From Liolophura sinensis (lineage: Eukaryota > Mollusca > Polyplacophora > Chitonida > Chitonidae), in NCBI RefSeq assembly GCF_032854445.1, contig NC_088305.1, forward strand, positions 18,029,717-18,093,716: a DNA stretch of 64,000 nucleotides, written 5' to 3'. The notes beneath the pieces are model-generated. The model was not told where the DNA came from. It made no database searches and saw only the letters and a program-made list of their open reading frames with translations. The translations under genes were made by a program, and so were the position numbers. Each line of letters begins with the position of its first letter. Position 1 is the first letter of the stretch. Shown here piece by piece: positions 37,036-51,027 of the stretch.

Positions 37036-37644
37036 TTATGGACGGTGGCTGTGCATCTTTCGCTTGGTATTCAAAGGACAGTACTTCAAGGTGTGGGCCA
37101 TGTCTCCAGAGCTGCTGCAGATCGGGCAGGTGTATCGTCGGAGAATGGGACAAGTTACTCTTCCGGAGTCGTCTTTTAGCACGTGGCTGCCATACACTGA
37201 CAAGGGTTCTCCGTTGTTCTTGCAGAATACGCAGTGCCGTGAGACGCCGTTGAGCCTGTTGTGAAGAAAACATGCGGTGGCCTTGGTGCGATATTGGTCA
37301 TGATGGGGCAGGTGGCGCCCAGAAGGATTGCTTCGCATTTTAATCTGGAACATGTCGTATTCGTCCAGCGCATGATCTGTCCCATTGGTGTAAAAGTCGT
37401 ACCACTCTATGGATCGGACATAGTCTAAATGGTATTCCGGTACTGTAGACAGGCACAGAACGTCTGGATTTAACTGCCACTCACCGCAACAGTCAGAGGA
37501 CGACGAGCTTGAAAAGGAGGAATTGTGTTGAGACTGCGGGCTCACTTGCCTTGAGGATACACTGTGTTGGGACAGAGCCATAATGCTTTCCGCTAGGGCA
37601 GAGGTGAGTTGCTGATACATGTTTACAAGTAAACTGGCTGGCAT
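37036..37644 (-). CDS. nanos: Nanos-like protein, copy 24
   Basis: An intact 202-codon exon 2 with V131L and M24L (a different codon change from the M24L of copy 1, so independent). Exon 1 is at 38196-38231. Confidence 0.93.
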   Translation of the reverse strand: MPASLLVNMYQQLTSALAESIMALSQHSVSSRQVSPQSQHNSSFSSSSSSDCCGEWQLNPDVLCLSTVPEYHLDYVRSIEWYDFYTNGTDHALDEYDMFQIKMRSNPSGRHLPHHDQYRTKATACFLHNRLNGVSRHCVFCKNNGEPLSVYGSHVLKDDSGRVTCPILRRYTCPICSSSGDMAHTLKYCPLNTKRKMHSHRP

Positions 37645-38708
37645 TGACTGTTGGACAGAAGTTATGAGTATCCGTGTGAAATCAGCATGTATTTATATGG
37701 TAGCTGTGCATTGTTCTCAGTAGGGGATAGCTTAAGAAAGTATAACTCATCAACTGTGGTGATGTTTAGTAATTGTTGGTCTGTGAGAATGTCTTCTCAT
37801 CAGGAGGGCAGTCTGGATGGCTTCAGACGGATTACGCCCCCTGTCATATGTTGATAGCAATCTTGTTACATGGAGATAGCCGGTAAATAAGCGGCATGCC
37901 GTTTGATATGTGTCTATGAGAAGGGATTGGCCACTCCGTTAGCTTGTGTACGTGTGCACTCGATAAAGAATCCGAACCATGAATGTGGAATTTGAAGTTT
38001 TTCTTTTCAATATTATTCCATTAAAGTTGCCCAGAAATTGTATTTTTCTTGTACGTGTTAGGTGTTGAATTAATGAGGAATGCTAAAGCTACCGAGTATG
38101 TGATTCTGTTTGAAGAAAGGTTTCTTTTGAAAAAATGTTTAAATGTCATTTATATTTCTTGTAGATTACAATAAAGAAAGTATGAGGCCTCATACCTTTT
38201 TTCTGTCCCTGAGATAGTCTCGTAGCGCCATGTTGTCAAGTTCTCTTTACAACTTACTTTGCGAAGAGATGTGAGTAAAAATAGAATAAAGGAAAGAGAA
38301 TCAAATGGGTGTTTATAAAATAAATAAGGGAATTTTGTCGTAAATGGATATGAGTGTTGTGAAATTATGCATAAAATATTGTTCTGTACACACTTTTTAG
38401 ACAACGAAGTAAAGATTGTGCAGTAATGAAGAAGAAAGAGTATAAGGTGTTAGAATTTTTTTTACATGTAACTGTTTGACGCAATACCTGTAGAGACGTT
38501 CAGGTTTGAATATGTCGGACTAGTTATATGCTGGACAGTAATGAAAGCTGGTATTATTGTTGAGCAAGTCTAAGAGTCAAAGAGTTTGTTGTTTTCATTC
38601 AATGCGTTTTATTTTCTCACCTGGTAACATCGAACAAGGAAGAATGGTGATATGTTCTCTTTAGCACTCAAAGAAATAGCACAATATGTATGTTTAAGCT
38701 AGCACAAG

Positions 38709-39317
38709 TTATGGACGGTGGCTGTGCATCTTTCGCTTGGTATTCAAAGGACAGTACTTCAAGGTGTGGGCCATGTCTCCAGAGCTGCTGCAGATCGGGC
38801 AGGTGTATCGTCGGAGAATGGGACAAGTTACTCTTCCGGAGTCGTCTTTTAGCACGTGGCTGCCATACACTGACAAGGGTTCTCCGTTGTTCTTGCAGAA
38901 TACGCAGTGCCGTGAGACGCCGTTGAGCCTGTTGTGAAGAAAACATGCGGTGGCCTTGGTGCGATATTGGTCATGATGGGGCAGGTGGCGCCCAGAAGGA
39001 TTGCTTCGCATTTTAATCTGGAACATGTCGTATTCGTCCAGCGCATGATCTGTCCCATTGGTGTAAAAGTCGTACCACTCTATGGATCGGACATAGTCTA
39101 AATGGTATTCCGGTACTGTAGACAGGCACAGAACGTCTGGATTTAACTGCCACTCACCGCAACAGTCAGAGGACGACGAGCTTGAAAAGGAGGAATTGTG
39201 TTGAGGCTGCGGGCTCACTTGCCTTGAGGATACACTGTGTTGGGACATAGCCATAATGCTTTCCGCTAGGGCAGAGGTGAGTTGCTGATACATGTTTACA
39301 AGTAAACTGGCTGGCAT
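38709..39317 (-). CDS. nanos: Nanos-like protein, copy 25
   Basis: An intact 202-codon exon 2 with S38P and V131L. Exon 1 is at 39869-39904. The initiator has the -2 change (AATATAGG on the plus strand near 39960). Confidence 0.93.
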   Translation of the reverse strand: MPASLLVNMYQQLTSALAESIMAMSQHSVSSRQVSPQPQHNSSFSSSSSSDCCGEWQLNPDVLCLSTVPEYHLDYVRSIEWYDFYTNGTDHALDEYDMFQIKMRSNPSGRHLPHHDQYRTKATACFLHNRLNGVSRHCVFCKNNGEPLSVYGSHVLKDDSGRVTCPILRRYTCPICSSSGDMAHTLKYCPLNTKRKMHSHRP

Positions 39318-40381
39318 TGACTGTTGGACAGAAGTTATGAGTATCCGTGTGAAATCAGCATGTATTTATATGGTAGCTGTGCATTGTTCTCAGTAGGGGA
39401 TAGCTTAAGAAAGTATAACTCATCAACTGTGGTGATGTTTAGTAATTGTTGGTCTGTGAGAATGTCTTCTCATCAGGAGGGCAGTCTGGATGGCTTCAGA
39501 CGGATTACGCCCCCTGTCATATGTTGATAGCAATCTTGTTACATGGAGATAGCCGGTAAATAAGCGGCATGCCGTTTGATATGTGTCTATGAGAAGGGAT
39601 TGGCCACTCCGTTAGCTTGTGTACGTGTGCACTCGATAAAGAATCCGAACCATGAATGTGGAATTTGAAGTTTTTCTTTTCAATATTATTCCATTAAAGT
39701 TGCCCAGAAATTGTATTTTTCTTGTACGTGTTAGGTGTTGAATTAATGAGGAATGCTAAAGCTACCGAGTCTGTGATTCTGTTTGAAGAAAGGTTTCTTT
39801 TGAAAAAATGTTTAAATGTCATTTATATTTCTTGTAGATTACAATAAAGAAAGTATGAGGCCTCATACCTTTTTTCTGTCCCTGAGATAGTCTCGTAGCG
39901 CCATGTTGTCAAGTTCTCTTTACAACTTACTTTGCGAAGAGATGTGAGTAAAAATAGAATATAGGAAAGAGAATCAAATGGGTGTTTATAAAATAAATAA
40001 GGGAATTTTGTCGTAAATGGATATGAGTGTTGTGAAATTATGCATAAAATATTGTTCTGTACACACTTTTTAGACAACGGAGTAAAGATTGTGCAGTAAT
40101 GAAGAAGAAAGAGTATAAGGTGTTAGAATTTTTTTTACATGTAACTGTTTGACGCAATACCTGTAGAGACGTTCAGGTTTGAATATGTCGGACTAGTTAT
40201 ATGATGGATAGTAATGAAAGCTGGTATTATTGTTGAGCAAGTCTAAGAGTCAAAGAGTTTGTTGTTTTCATTCAATGCGTTTTATTTTCTCACCTGGTAA
40301 CATCGAACAAGGAAGAATGGTGATATGTTCTCTTTAGCACTCAAAGAAATAGCACAATATGTATGTTTAAGCTAGCACAAG

Positions 40382-40990
40382 TTATGGACGGTGGCTGTGC
40401 ATCTTTCGCTTGGTATTCAAAGGACAGTACTTCAAGGTGTGGGCCATGTCTCCAGAGCTGCTGCAGATCGGGCAGGTGTATCGTCGGAGAATGGGACAAG
40501 TTACTCTTCCGGAGTCGTCTTTTAGCACGTGGCTGCCATACACTGACAAGGGTTCTCCGTTGTTCTTGCAGAATACGCAGTGCCGTGAGACGCCGTTGAG
40601 CCTGTTGTGAAGAAAACATGCGGTGGCCTTGGTGCGATATTGGTCATGATGGGGCAGGTGGCGCCCAGAAGGATTGCTTCGCATTTTAATCTGGAACATG
40701 TCGTATTCGTCCAGCGCATGATCTGTCCCATTGGTGTAAAAGTCGTACCACTCTATGGATCGGACATAGTCTAAATGGTATTCCGGTACTGTAGACAGGC
40801 ACAGAACGTCTGGATTTAACTGCCACTCACCGCAACAGTCAGAGGACGACGAGCTTGAAAAGGAGGAATTGTGTTGAGGCTGCGGGCTCACTTGCCTTGA
40901 GGATACACTGTGTTGGGACATAGCCATAATGCTTTCCGCTAGGGCAGAGGTGAGTTGCTGATACATGTTTACAAGTAAACTGGCTGGCAT
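40382..40990 (-). CDS. nanos: Nanos-like protein, copy 26
   Basis: An intact 202-codon exon 2 with S38P and V131L. Exon 1 is at 41542-41577. It shares with copies 25, 27 and 28 the initiator -2 change and private spacer variants (ATGATGG, CAACGGAG), and so belongs to a run of recent duplicates. Confidence 0.93.
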   Translation of the reverse strand: MPASLLVNMYQQLTSALAESIMAMSQHSVSSRQVSPQPQHNSSFSSSSSSDCCGEWQLNPDVLCLSTVPEYHLDYVRSIEWYDFYTNGTDHALDEYDMFQIKMRSNPSGRHLPHHDQYRTKATACFLHNRLNGVSRHCVFCKNNGEPLSVYGSHVLKDDSGRVTCPILRRYTCPICSSSGDMAHTLKYCPLNTKRKMHSHRP

Positions 40991-42054
40991 TGACTGTTGG
41001 ACAGAAGTTATGAGTATCCGTGTGAAATCAGCATGTATTTATATGGTAGCTGTGCATTGTTCTCAGTAGGGGATAGCTTAAGAAAGTATAACTCATCAAC
41101 TGTGGTGATGTTTAGTAATTGTTGGTCTGTGAGAATGTCTTCTCATCAGGAGGGCAGTCTGGATGGCTTCAGACGGATTACGCCCCCTGTCATATGTTGA
41201 TAGCAATCTTGTTACATGGAGATAGCCGGTAAATAAGCGGCATGCCGTTTGATATGTGTCTATGAGAAGGGATTGGCCACTCCGTTAGCTTGTGTACGTG
41301 TGCACTCGATAAAGAATCCGAACCATGAATGTGGAATTTGAAGTTTTTCTTTTCAATATTATTCCATTAAAGTTGCCCAGAAATTGTATTTTTCTTGTAC
41401 GTGTTAGGTGTTGAATTAATGAGGAATGCTAAAGCTACCGAGTCTGTGATTCTGTTTGAAGAAAGGTTTCTTTTGAAAAAATGTTTAAATGTCATTTATA
41501 TTTCTTGTAGATTACAATAAAGAAAGTATGAGGCCTCATACCTTTTTTCTGTCCCTGAGATAGTCTCGTAGCGCCATGTTGTCAAGTTCTCTTTACAACT
41601 TACTTTGCGAAGAGATGTGAGTAAAAATAGAATATAGGAAAGAGAATCAAATGGGTGTTTATAAAATAAATAAGGGAATTTTGTCGTAAATGGATATGAG
41701 TGTTGTGAAATTATGCATAAAATATTGTTCTGTACACACTTTTTAGACAACGGAGTAAAGATTGTGCAGTAATGAAGAAGAAAGAGTATAAGGTGTTAGA
41801 ATTTTTTTTACATGTAACTGTTTGACGCAATACCTGTAGAGACGTTCAGGTTTGAATATGTCGGACTAGTTATATGATGGATAGTAATGAAAGCTGGTAT
41901 TATTGTTGAGCAAGTCTAAGAGTCAAAGAGTTTGTTGTTTTCATTCAATGCGTTTTATTTTCTCACTTGGTAACATCGAACAAGGAAGAATGGTGATATG
42001 TTCTCTTTAGCACTCAAAGAAATAGCACAATATGTATGTTTAAGCTAGCACAAG

Positions 42055-42663
42055 TTATGGACGGTGGCTGTGCATCTTTCGCTTGGTATTCAAAGGACAG
42101 TACTTCAAGGTGTGGGCCATGTCTCCAGAGCTGCTGCAGATCGGGCAGGTGTATCGTCGGAGAATGGGACAAGTTACTCTTCCGGAGTCGTCTTTTAGCA
42201 CGTGGCTGCCATACACTGACAAGGGTTCTCCGTTGTTCTTGCAGAATACGCAGTGCCGTGAGACGCCGTTGAGCCTGTTGTGAAGAAAACATGCGGTGGC
42301 CTTGGTGCGATATTGGTCATGATGGGGCAGGTGGCGCCCAGAAGGATTGCTTCGCATTTTAATCTGGAACATGTCGTATTCGTCCAGCGCATGATCTGTC
42401 CCATTGGTGTAAAAGTCGTACCACTCTATGGATCGGACATAGTCTAAATGGTATTCCGGTACTGTAGACAGGCACAGAACGTCTGGATTTAACTGCCACT
42501 CACCGCAACAGTCAGAGGACGACGAGCTTGAAAAGGAGGAATTGTGTTGAGGCTGCGGGCTCACTTGCCTTGAGGATACACTGTGTTGGGACATAGCCAT
42601 AATGCTTTCCGCTAGGGCAGAGGTGAGTTGCTGATACATGTTTACAAGTAAACTGGCTGGCAT
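42055..42663 (-). CDS. nanos: Nanos-like protein, copy 27
   Basis: An intact 202-codon exon 2 with S38P and V131L. Exon 1 is at 43215-43250. The unit appears essentially identical to copies 26 and 28. Confidence 0.93.
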   Translation of the reverse strand: MPASLLVNMYQQLTSALAESIMAMSQHSVSSRQVSPQPQHNSSFSSSSSSDCCGEWQLNPDVLCLSTVPEYHLDYVRSIEWYDFYTNGTDHALDEYDMFQIKMRSNPSGRHLPHHDQYRTKATACFLHNRLNGVSRHCVFCKNNGEPLSVYGSHVLKDDSGRVTCPILRRYTCPICSSSGDMAHTLKYCPLNTKRKMHSHRP

Positions 42664-43727
42664 TGACTGTTGGACAGAAGTTATGAGTATCCGTGTGAAA
42701 TCAGCATGTATTTATATGGTAGCTGTGCATTGTTCTCAGTAGGGGATAGCTTAAGAAAGTATAACTCATCAACTGTGGTGATGTTTAGTAATTGTTGGTC
42801 TGTGAGAATGTCTTCTCATCAGGAGGGCAGTCTGGATGGCTTCAGACGGATTACGCCCCCTGTCATATGTTGATAGCAATCTTGTTACATGGAGATAGCC
42901 GGTAAATAAGCGGCATGCCGTTTGATATGTGTCTATGAGAAGGGATTGGCCACTCCGTTAGCTTGTGTACGTGTGCACTCGATAAAGAATCCGAACCATG
43001 AATGTGGAATTTGAAGTTTTTCTTTTCAATATTATTCCATTAAAGTTGCCCAGAAATTGTATTTTTCTTGTACGTGTTAGGTGTTGAATTAATGAGGAAT
43101 GCTAAAGCTACCGAGTCTGTGATTCTGTTTGAAGAAAGGTTTCTTTTGAAAAAATGTTTAAATGTCATTTATATTTCTTGTAGATTACAATAAAGAAAGT
43201 ATGAGGCCTCATACCTTTTTTCTGTCCCTGAGATAGTCTCGTAGCGCCATGTTGTCAAGTTCTCTTTACAACTTACTTTGCGAAGAGATGTGAGTAAAAA
43301 TAGAATATAGGAAAGAGAATCAAATGGGTGTTTATAAAATAAATAAGGGAATTTTGTCGTAAATGGATATGAGTGTTGTGAAATTATGCATAAAATATTG
43401 TTCTGTACACACTTTTTAGACAACGGAGTAAAGATTGTGCAGTAATGAAGAAGAAAGAGTATAAGGTGTTAGAATTTTTTTTACATGTAACTGTTTGACG
43501 CAATACCTGTAGAGACGTTCAGGTTTGAATATGTCGGACTAGTTATATGATGGATAGTAATGAAAGCTGGTATTATTGTTGAGCAAGTCTAAGAGTCAAA
43601 GAGTTTGTTGTTTTCATTCAATGCGTTTTATTTTCTCACTTGGTAACATCGAACAAGGAAGAATGGTGATATGTTCTCTTTAGCACTCAAAGAAATAGCA
43701 CAATATGTATGTTTAAGCTAGCACAAG

Positions 43728-44336
43728 TTATGGACGGTGGCTGTGCATCTTTCGCTTGGTATTCAAAGGACAGTACTTCAAGGTGTGGGCCATGTCTCCA
43801 GAGCTGCTGCAGATCGGGCAGGTGTATCGTCGGAGAATGGGACAAGTTACTCTTCCGGAGTCGTCTTTTAGCACGTGGCTGCCATACACTGACAAGGGTT
43901 CTCCGTTGTTCTTGCAGAATACGCAGTGCCGTGAGACGCCGTTGAGCCTGTTGTGAAGAAAACATGCGGTGGCCTTGGTGCGATATTGGTCATGATGGGG
44001 CAGGTGGCGCCCAGAAGGATTGCTTCGCATTTTAATCTGGAACATGTCGTATTCGTCCAGCGCATGATCTGTCCCATTGGTGTAAAAGTCGTACCACTCT
44101 ATGGATCGGACATAGTCTAAATGGTATTCCGGTACTGTAGACAGGCACAGAACGTCTGGATTTAACTGCCACTCACCGCAACAGTCAGAGGACGACGAGC
44201 TTGAAAAGGAGGAATTGTGTTGAGGCTGCGGGCTCACTTGCCTTGAGGATACACTGTGTTGGGACATAGCCATAATGCTTTCCGCTAGGGCAGAGGTGAG
44301 TTGCTGATACATGTTTACAAGTAAACTGGCTGGCAT
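43728..44336 (-). CDS. nanos: Nanos-like protein, copy 28
   Basis: An intact 202-codon exon 2 with S38P and V131L. Exon 1 is at 44888-44923, with the initiator -2 change of the 25-28 group. Confidence 0.93.
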   Translation of the reverse strand: MPASLLVNMYQQLTSALAESIMAMSQHSVSSRQVSPQPQHNSSFSSSSSSDCCGEWQLNPDVLCLSTVPEYHLDYVRSIEWYDFYTNGTDHALDEYDMFQIKMRSNPSGRHLPHHDQYRTKATACFLHNRLNGVSRHCVFCKNNGEPLSVYGSHVLKDDSGRVTCPILRRYTCPICSSSGDMAHTLKYCPLNTKRKMHSHRP

Positions 44337-45400
44337 TGACTGTTGGACAGAAGTTATGAGTATCCGTGTGAAATCAGCATGTATTTATATGGTAGCTGTG
44401 CATTGTTCTCAGTAGGGGATAGCTTAAGAAAGTATAACTCATCAACTGTGGTGATGTTTAGTAATTGTTGGTCTGTGAGAATGTCTTCTCATCAGGAGGG
44501 CAGTCTGGATGGCTTCAGACGGATTACGCCCCCTGTCATATGTTGATAGCAATCTTGTTACATGGAGATAGCCGGTAAATAAGCGGCATGCCGTTTGATA
44601 TGTGTCTATGAGAAGGGATTGGCCACTCCGTTAGCTTGTGTACGTGTGCACTCGATAAAGAATCCGAACCATGAATGTGGAATTTGAAGTTTTTCTTTTC
44701 AATATTATTCCATTAAAGTTGCCCAGAAATTGTATTTTTCTTGTACGTGTTAGGTGTTGAATTAATGAGGAATGCTAAAGCTACCGAGTCTGTGATTCTG
44801 TTTGAAGAAAGGTTTCTTTTGAAAAAATGTTTAAATGTCATTTATATTTCTTGTAGATTACAATAAAGAAAGTATGAGGCCTCATACCTTTTTTCTGTCC
44901 CTGAGATAGTCTCGTAGCGCCATGTTGTCAAGTTCTCTTTACAACTTACTTTGCGAAGAGATGTGAGTAAAAATAGAATATAGGAAAGAGAATCAAATGG
45001 GTGTTTATAAAATAAATAAGGGAATTTTGTCGTAAATGGATATGAGTGTTGTGAAATTATGCATAAAATATTGTTCTGTACACACTTTTTAGACAACGGA
45101 GTAAAGATTGTGCAGTAATGAAGAAGAAAGAGTATAAGGTGTTAGAATTTTTTTTACATGTAACTGTTTGACGCAATACCTGTAGAGACGTTCAGGTTTG
45201 AATATGTCGGACTAGTTATATGATGGATAGTAATGAAAGCTGGTATTATTGTTGAGCAAGTCTAAGAGTCAAAGAGTTTGTTGTTTTCATTCAATGCGTT
45301 TTATTTTCTCACTTGGTAACATCGAACAAGGAAGAATGGTGATATGTTCTCTTTAGCACTCAAAGAAATAGCACAATATGTATGTTTAAGCTAGCACAAG

Positions 45401-46009
45401 TTATGGACGGTGGCTGTGCATCTTTCGCTTGGTATTCAAAGGACAGTACTTCAAGGTGTGGGCCATGTCTCCAGAGCTGCTGCAGATCGGGCAGGTGTAT
45501 CGTCGGAGAATGGGACAAGTTACTCTTCCGGAGTCGTCTTTTAGCACGTGGCTGCCATACACTGACAAGGGTTCTCCGTTGTTCTTGCAGAATACGCAGT
45601 GCCGTGAGACGCCGTTGACCCTGTTGTGAAGAAAACATGCGGTGGCCTTGGTGCGATATTGGTCATGATGGGGCAGGTGGCGCCCAGAAGGATTGCTTCG
45701 CATTTTAATCTGGAACATGTCGTATTCGTCCAGCGCATGATCTGTCCCATTGGTGTAAAAGTCGTACCACTCTATGGATCGGACATAGTCTAAATGGTAT
45801 TCCGGTACTGTAGACAGGCACAGAACGTCTGGATTTAACTGCCACTCACCGCAACAGTCAGAGGACGACGAGCTTGAAAAGGAGGAATTGTGTTGAGGCT
45901 GCGGGCTCACTTGCCTTGAGGATACACTGTGTTGGGACATAGCCATAATGCTTTCCGCTAGGGCAGAGGTGAGTTGCTGATACATGTTTACAAGTAAACT
46001 GGCTGGCAT
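45401..46009 (-). CDS. nanos: Nanos-like protein, copy 29
   Basis: An intact 202-codon exon 2 that combines S38P of its neighbours with Val131, the allele otherwise seen at the two ends of the window. This mosaic suggests gene conversion or unequal exchange. Exon 1 is at 46561-46596. It shares TTGACAGC near 46217 with copy 30. Confidence 0.93.
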   Translation of the reverse strand: MPASLLVNMYQQLTSALAESIMAMSQHSVSSRQVSPQPQHNSSFSSSSSSDCCGEWQLNPDVLCLSTVPEYHLDYVRSIEWYDFYTNGTDHALDEYDMFQIKMRSNPSGRHLPHHDQYRTKATACFLHNRVNGVSRHCVFCKNNGEPLSVYGSHVLKDDSGRVTCPILRRYTCPICSSSGDMAHTLKYCPLNTKRKMHSHRP

Positions 46010-47073
46010 TGACTGTTGGACAGAAGTTATGAGTATCCGTGTGAAATCAGCATGTATTTATATGGTAGCTGTGCATTGTTCTCAGTAGGGGATAGCTTAA
46101 GAAAGTATAACTCATCAACTGTGGTGATGTTTAGTAATTGTTGGTCTGTGAGAATGTCTTCTCATCAGGAGGGCAGTCTGGATGGCTTCAGACGGATTAC
46201 GCCCCCTGTCATATGTTGACAGCAATCTTGTTACATGGAGATAGCCGGTAAATAAGCGGCATGCCGTTTGATATGTGTCTATGAGAAGGGATTGGCCACT
46301 CCGTTAGCTTGTGTACGTGTGCACTCGATAAAGAATCCGAACCATGAATGTGGAATTTGAAGTTTTTCTTTTCAATATTATTCCATTAAAGTTGCCCAGA
46401 AATTGTATTTTTCTTGTACGTGTTAGGTGTTGAATTAATGAGGAATGCTAAAGCTACCGAGTCTGTGATTCTGTTTGAAGAAAGGTTTCTTTTGAAAAAA
46501 TGTTTAAATGTCATTTATATTTCTTGTAGATTACAATAAAGAAAGTATGAGGCCTCATACCTTTTTTCTGTCCCTGAGATAGTCTCGTAGCGCCATGTTG
46601 TCAAGTTCTCTTTACAACTTACTTTGCGAAGAGATGTGAGTAAAAATAGAATAAAGGAAAGAGAATCAAATGGGTGTTTATAAAATAAATAAGGGAATTT
46701 TGTCGTAAATGGATATGAGTGTTGTGAAATTATGCATAAAATATTGTTCTGTACACACTTTTTAGACAACGGAGTAAAGATTGTGCAGTAATGAAGAAGA
46801 AAGAGTATAAGGTGTTAGAATTTTTTTTACATGTAACTGTTTGACGCAATACCTGTAGAGACGTTCAGGTTTGAATATGTCGGACTAGTTATATGCTGGA
46901 TAGTAATGAAAGCTGGTATTATTGTTGAGCAAGTCTAAGAGTCAAAGAGTTTGTTGTTTTCATTCAATGCGTTTTATTTTCTCACTTGGTAACATCGAAC
47001 AAGGAAGAATGGTGATATGTTCTCTTTAGCACTCAAAGAAATAGCACAATATGTATGTTTAAGCTAGCACAAG

Positions 47074-47682
47074 TTATGGACGGTGGCTGTGCATCTTTCG
47101 CTTGGTATTCAAAGGACAGTACTTCAAGGTGTGGGCCATGTCTCCAGAGCTGCTGCAGATCGGGCAGGTGTATCGTCGGAGAATGGGACAAGTTACTCTT
47201 CCGGAGTCGTCTTTTAGCACGTGGCTGCCATACACTGACAAGGGTTCTCCGTTGTTCTTGCAGAATACGCAGTGCCGTGAGACGCCGTTGAGCCTGTTGT
47301 GAAGAAAACATGCGGTGGCCTTGGTGCGATATTGGTCATGATGGGGCAGGTGGCGCCCAGAAGGATTGCTTCGCATTTTAATCTGGAACATGTCGTATTC
47401 GTCCAGCGCATGATCTGTCCCATTGGTGTAAAAGTCGTACCACTCTATGGATCGGACATAGTCTAAATGGTATTCCGGTACTGTAGACAGGCACAGAACG
47501 TCTGGATTTAACTGCCACTCACCGCAACAGTCAGAGGACGACGAGCTTGAAAAGGAGGAATTGTGTTGAGGCTGCGGGCTCACTTGCCTTGAGGATACAC
47601 TGTGTTGGGACATAGCCATAATGCTTTCCGCTAGGGCAGAGGTGAGTTGCTGATACATGTTTACAAGTAAACTGGCTGGCAT
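47074..47682 (-). CDS. nanos: Nanos-like protein, copy 30
   Basis: An intact 202-codon exon 2 with S38P and V131L. Exon 1 is at 48234-48269. Confidence 0.93.
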   Translation of the reverse strand: MPASLLVNMYQQLTSALAESIMAMSQHSVSSRQVSPQPQHNSSFSSSSSSDCCGEWQLNPDVLCLSTVPEYHLDYVRSIEWYDFYTNGTDHALDEYDMFQIKMRSNPSGRHLPHHDQYRTKATACFLHNRLNGVSRHCVFCKNNGEPLSVYGSHVLKDDSGRVTCPILRRYTCPICSSSGDMAHTLKYCPLNTKRKMHSHRP

Positions 47683-48746
47683 TGACTGTTGGACAGAAGT
47701 TATGAGTATCCGTGTGAAATCAGCATGTATTTATATGGTAGCTGTGCATTGTTCTCAGTAGGGGATAGCTTAAGAAAGTATAACTCATCAACTGTGGTGA
47801 TGTTTAGTAATTGTTGGTCTGTGAGAATGTCTTCTCATCAGGAGGGCAGTCTGGATGGCTTCAGACGGATTACGCCCCCTGTCATATGTTGACAGCAATC
47901 TTGTTACATGGAGATAGCCGGTAAATAAGCGGCATGCCGTTTGATATGTGTCTATGAGAAGGGATTGGCCACTCCGTTAGCTTGTGTACGTGTGCACTCG
48001 ATAAAGAATCCGAACCATGAATGTGGAATTTGAAGTTTTTCTTTTCAATATTATTCCATTAAAGTTGCCCAGAAATTGTATTTTTCTTGTACGTGTTAGG
48101 TGTTGAATTAATGAGGAATGCTAAAGCTACCGAGTCTGTGATTCTGTTTGAAGAAAGGTTTCTTTTGAAAAAATGTTTAAATGTCATTTATATTTCTTGT
48201 AGATTACAATAAAGAAAGTATGAGGCCTCATACCTTTTTTCTGTCCCTGAGATAGTCTCGTAGCGCCATGTTGTCAAGTTCTCTTTACAACTTACTTTGC
48301 GAAGAGATGTGAGTAAAAATAGAATAAAGGAAAGAGAATCAAATGGGTGTTTATAAAATAAATAAGGGAATTTTGTCGTAAATGGATATGAGTGTTGTGA
48401 AATTATGCATAAAATATTGTTCTGTACACACTTTTTAGACAACGGAGTAAAGATTGTGCAGTAATGAAGAAGAAAGAGTATAAGGTGTTAGAATTTTTTT
48501 TACATGTAACTGTTTGACGCAATACCTGTAGAGACGTTCAGGTTTGAATATGTCGGACTAGTTATATGCTGGATAGTAATGAAAGCTGGTATTATTGTTG
48601 AGCAAGTCTAAGAGTCAAAGAGTTTGTTGTTTTCATTCAATGCGTTTTATTTTCTCACTTGGTAACATCGAACAAGGAAGAATGGTGATATGTTCTCTTT
48701 AGCACTCAAAGAAATAGCACAATATGTATGTTTAAGCTAGCACAAG

Positions 48747-49355
48747 TTATGGACGGTGGCTGTGCATCTTTCGCTTGGTATTCAAAGGACAGTACTTCAA
48801 GGTGTGGGCCATGTCTCCAGAGCTGCTGCAGATCGGGCTGGTGTATCGTCGGAGAATGGGACAAGTTACTCTTCCGGAGTCGTCTTTTAGCACGTGGCTG
48901 CCATACACTGACAAGGGTTCTCCGTTGTTCTTGCAGAATACGCAGTGCCGTGAGACGCCGTTGAGCCTGTTGTGAAGAAAACATGCGGTGGCCTTGGTGC
49001 GATATTGGTCATGATGGGGCAGGTGGCGCCCAGAAGGATTGCTTCGCATTTTAATCTGGAACATGTCGTATTCGTCCAGCGCATGATCTGTCCCATTGGT
49101 GTAAAAGTCGTACCACTCTATGGATCGGACATAGTCTAAATGGTATTCCGGTACTGTAGACAGGCACAGAACGTCTGGATTTAACTGCCACTCACCGCAA
49201 CAGTCAGAGGACGACGAGCTTGAAAAGGAGGAATTGTGTTGAGGCTGCGGGCTCACTTGCCTTGAGGATACACTGTGTTGGGACATAGCCATAATGCTTT
49301 CCGCTAGGGCAGAGGTGAGTTGCTGATACATGTTTACAAGTAAACTGGCTGGCAT
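48747..49355 (-). CDS. nanos: Nanos-like protein, copy 31, zinc ligand lost (C173S)
   Basis: The frame is open for 202 codons, but a single change at 48839 turns TGC into AGC, replacing the first cysteine of the second zinc finger with serine. This should prevent proper zinc binding by that finger. S38P and V131L are also present. Exon 1 is at 49906-49941 and looks normal, so the copy could still make a defective protein. Confidence 0.9.
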   Translation of the reverse strand: MPASLLVNMYQQLTSALAESIMAMSQHSVSSRQVSPQPQHNSSFSSSSSSDCCGEWQLNPDVLCLSTVPEYHLDYVRSIEWYDFYTNGTDHALDEYDMFQIKMRSNPSGRHLPHHDQYRTKATACFLHNRLNGVSRHCVFCKNNGEPLSVYGSHVLKDDSGRVTCPILRRYTSPICSSSGDMAHTLKYCPLNTKRKMHSHRP

Positions 49356-50418
49356 TGACTGTTGGACAGAAGTTATGAGTATCCGTGTGAAATCAGCATG
49401 TATTTATATGGTAGCTGTGCATTGTTCTCAGTAGGGGATAGCTTAAGAAAGTATAACTCATCAACTGTGGTGATGTTTAGTAATTGTTGGTCTGTGAGAA
49501 TGTCTTCTCATCAGGAGGGCAGTCTGGATGGCTTCAGACGGATTACGCCCCCTGTTATATGTTGATAGCAATCTTGTTACATGGAGATAGCCGGTAAATA
49601 AGCGGCATGCCGTTTGATATGTGTCTATGAGAAGGGATTGGCCACTCCGTTAGCTTGTGTACGTGTGCACTCGATAAAGAATCCGAACCATGAATGTGGA
49701 ATTTGAAGTTTTTCTTTTCAATATTATTCCATTAAAGTTGCCCAGAAATATATTTTTGTTGTACGTGTTAGGTGTTGATTTAATGAGGAATGCTAAAGCT
49801 ACCGAGTCTGTGATTCTGTTTGAAGAAAGGTTTCTTTTGAAAAAATGTTTAAATGTCATTTATATTTCTTGTAGATTACAATAAAGAAAGTATGAGGCCT
49901 CATACCTTTTTTCTGTCCCTGAGATAGTCTCGTAGCGCCATGTTGTCAAGTTCTCTTTACAACTTACTTTGCGAAGAGATGTGAGTAAAAATAGAATAAA
50001 GGAAAGAGAATCAAATGGGTGTTTATAAAATAAATAAGGGAATTTTGTCGTAAATGGATATGAGTGTTGTGAAATTATGCATAAAATATTGTTCTGTACA
50101 CACTTTTTAGACAACGAAGTAAAGATTGTGCAGTAATGAAGAAGAAAGAGTATAAGGTGTTAGAATTTTTTTTACATGTAACTGTTTGACGCAATACCTG
50201 TAAAGACGTTCAGGTTTGAATATGTCGGACTAGTTATATGCTGGATAGTAATGAAAGCTGGTATTATTGTTGAGCAAGTCTAAGAGTCAAAGAGTTTGTT
50301 GTTTTCATTCAATGCGTTTTATTTTCTCACTTGGTAACATCGAACAAGGAAGAATGGTGATATGTTCTCTTTAGCACTCAAAGAAATAGCACAATATGTA
50401 TGTTTAAGCTAGCACAAG

Positions 50419-51027
50419 TTATGGACGGTGGCTGTGCATCTTTCGCTTGGTATTCAAAGGACAGTACTTCAAGGTGTGGGCCATGTCTCCAGAGCTGCTG
50501 CAGATCGGGCAGGTGTATCGTCGGAGAATGGGACAAGTTACTCTTCCGGAGTCGTCTTTTAGCACGTGGCTGCCATACACTGACAAGGGTTCTCCGTTGT
50601 TCTTGCAGAATACGCAGTGCCGTGAGACGCCGTTGAGCCTGTTGTGAAGAAAACATGCGGTGGCCTTGGTGCGATATTGGTCATGATAGGGCAGGTGGCG
50701 CCCAGAAGGATTGCTTCGCATTTTAATCTGGAACATGTCGTATTCGTCCAGCGCATGATCTGTCCCATTGGTGTAAAAGTCGTACCACTCTATGGATCGG
50801 ACATAGTCTAAATGGTATTCCGGTACTGTAGACAGGCACAGAACGTCTGGATTTAACTGCCACTCACCGCAACAGTCAGAGGACGACGAGCTTGAAAAGG
50901 AGGAATTGTGTTGAGACTCCGGGCTCACTTGCCTTGAGGATACACTGTGTTGGGACATAGCCATAATGCTTTCCGCTAGGGCAGAGGTGAGTTGCTGATA
51001 CATGTTTACAAGTAAACTGGCTGGCAT
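50419..51027 (-). CDS. nanos: Nanos-like protein, copy 32
   Basis: An intact 202-codon exon 2 with Q37E, H114Y and V131L. Exon 1 is at 51561-51596. The intron has the 18-bp deletion near 51203. Confidence 0.92.
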   Translation of the reverse strand: MPASLLVNMYQQLTSALAESIMAMSQHSVSSRQVSPESQHNSSFSSSSSSDCCGEWQLNPDVLCLSTVPEYHLDYVRSIEWYDFYTNGTDHALDEYDMFQIKMRSNPSGRHLPYHDQYRTKATACFLHNRLNGVSRHCVFCKNNGEPLSVYGSHVLKDDSGRVTCPILRRYTCPICSSSGDMAHTLKYCPLNTKRKMHSHRP

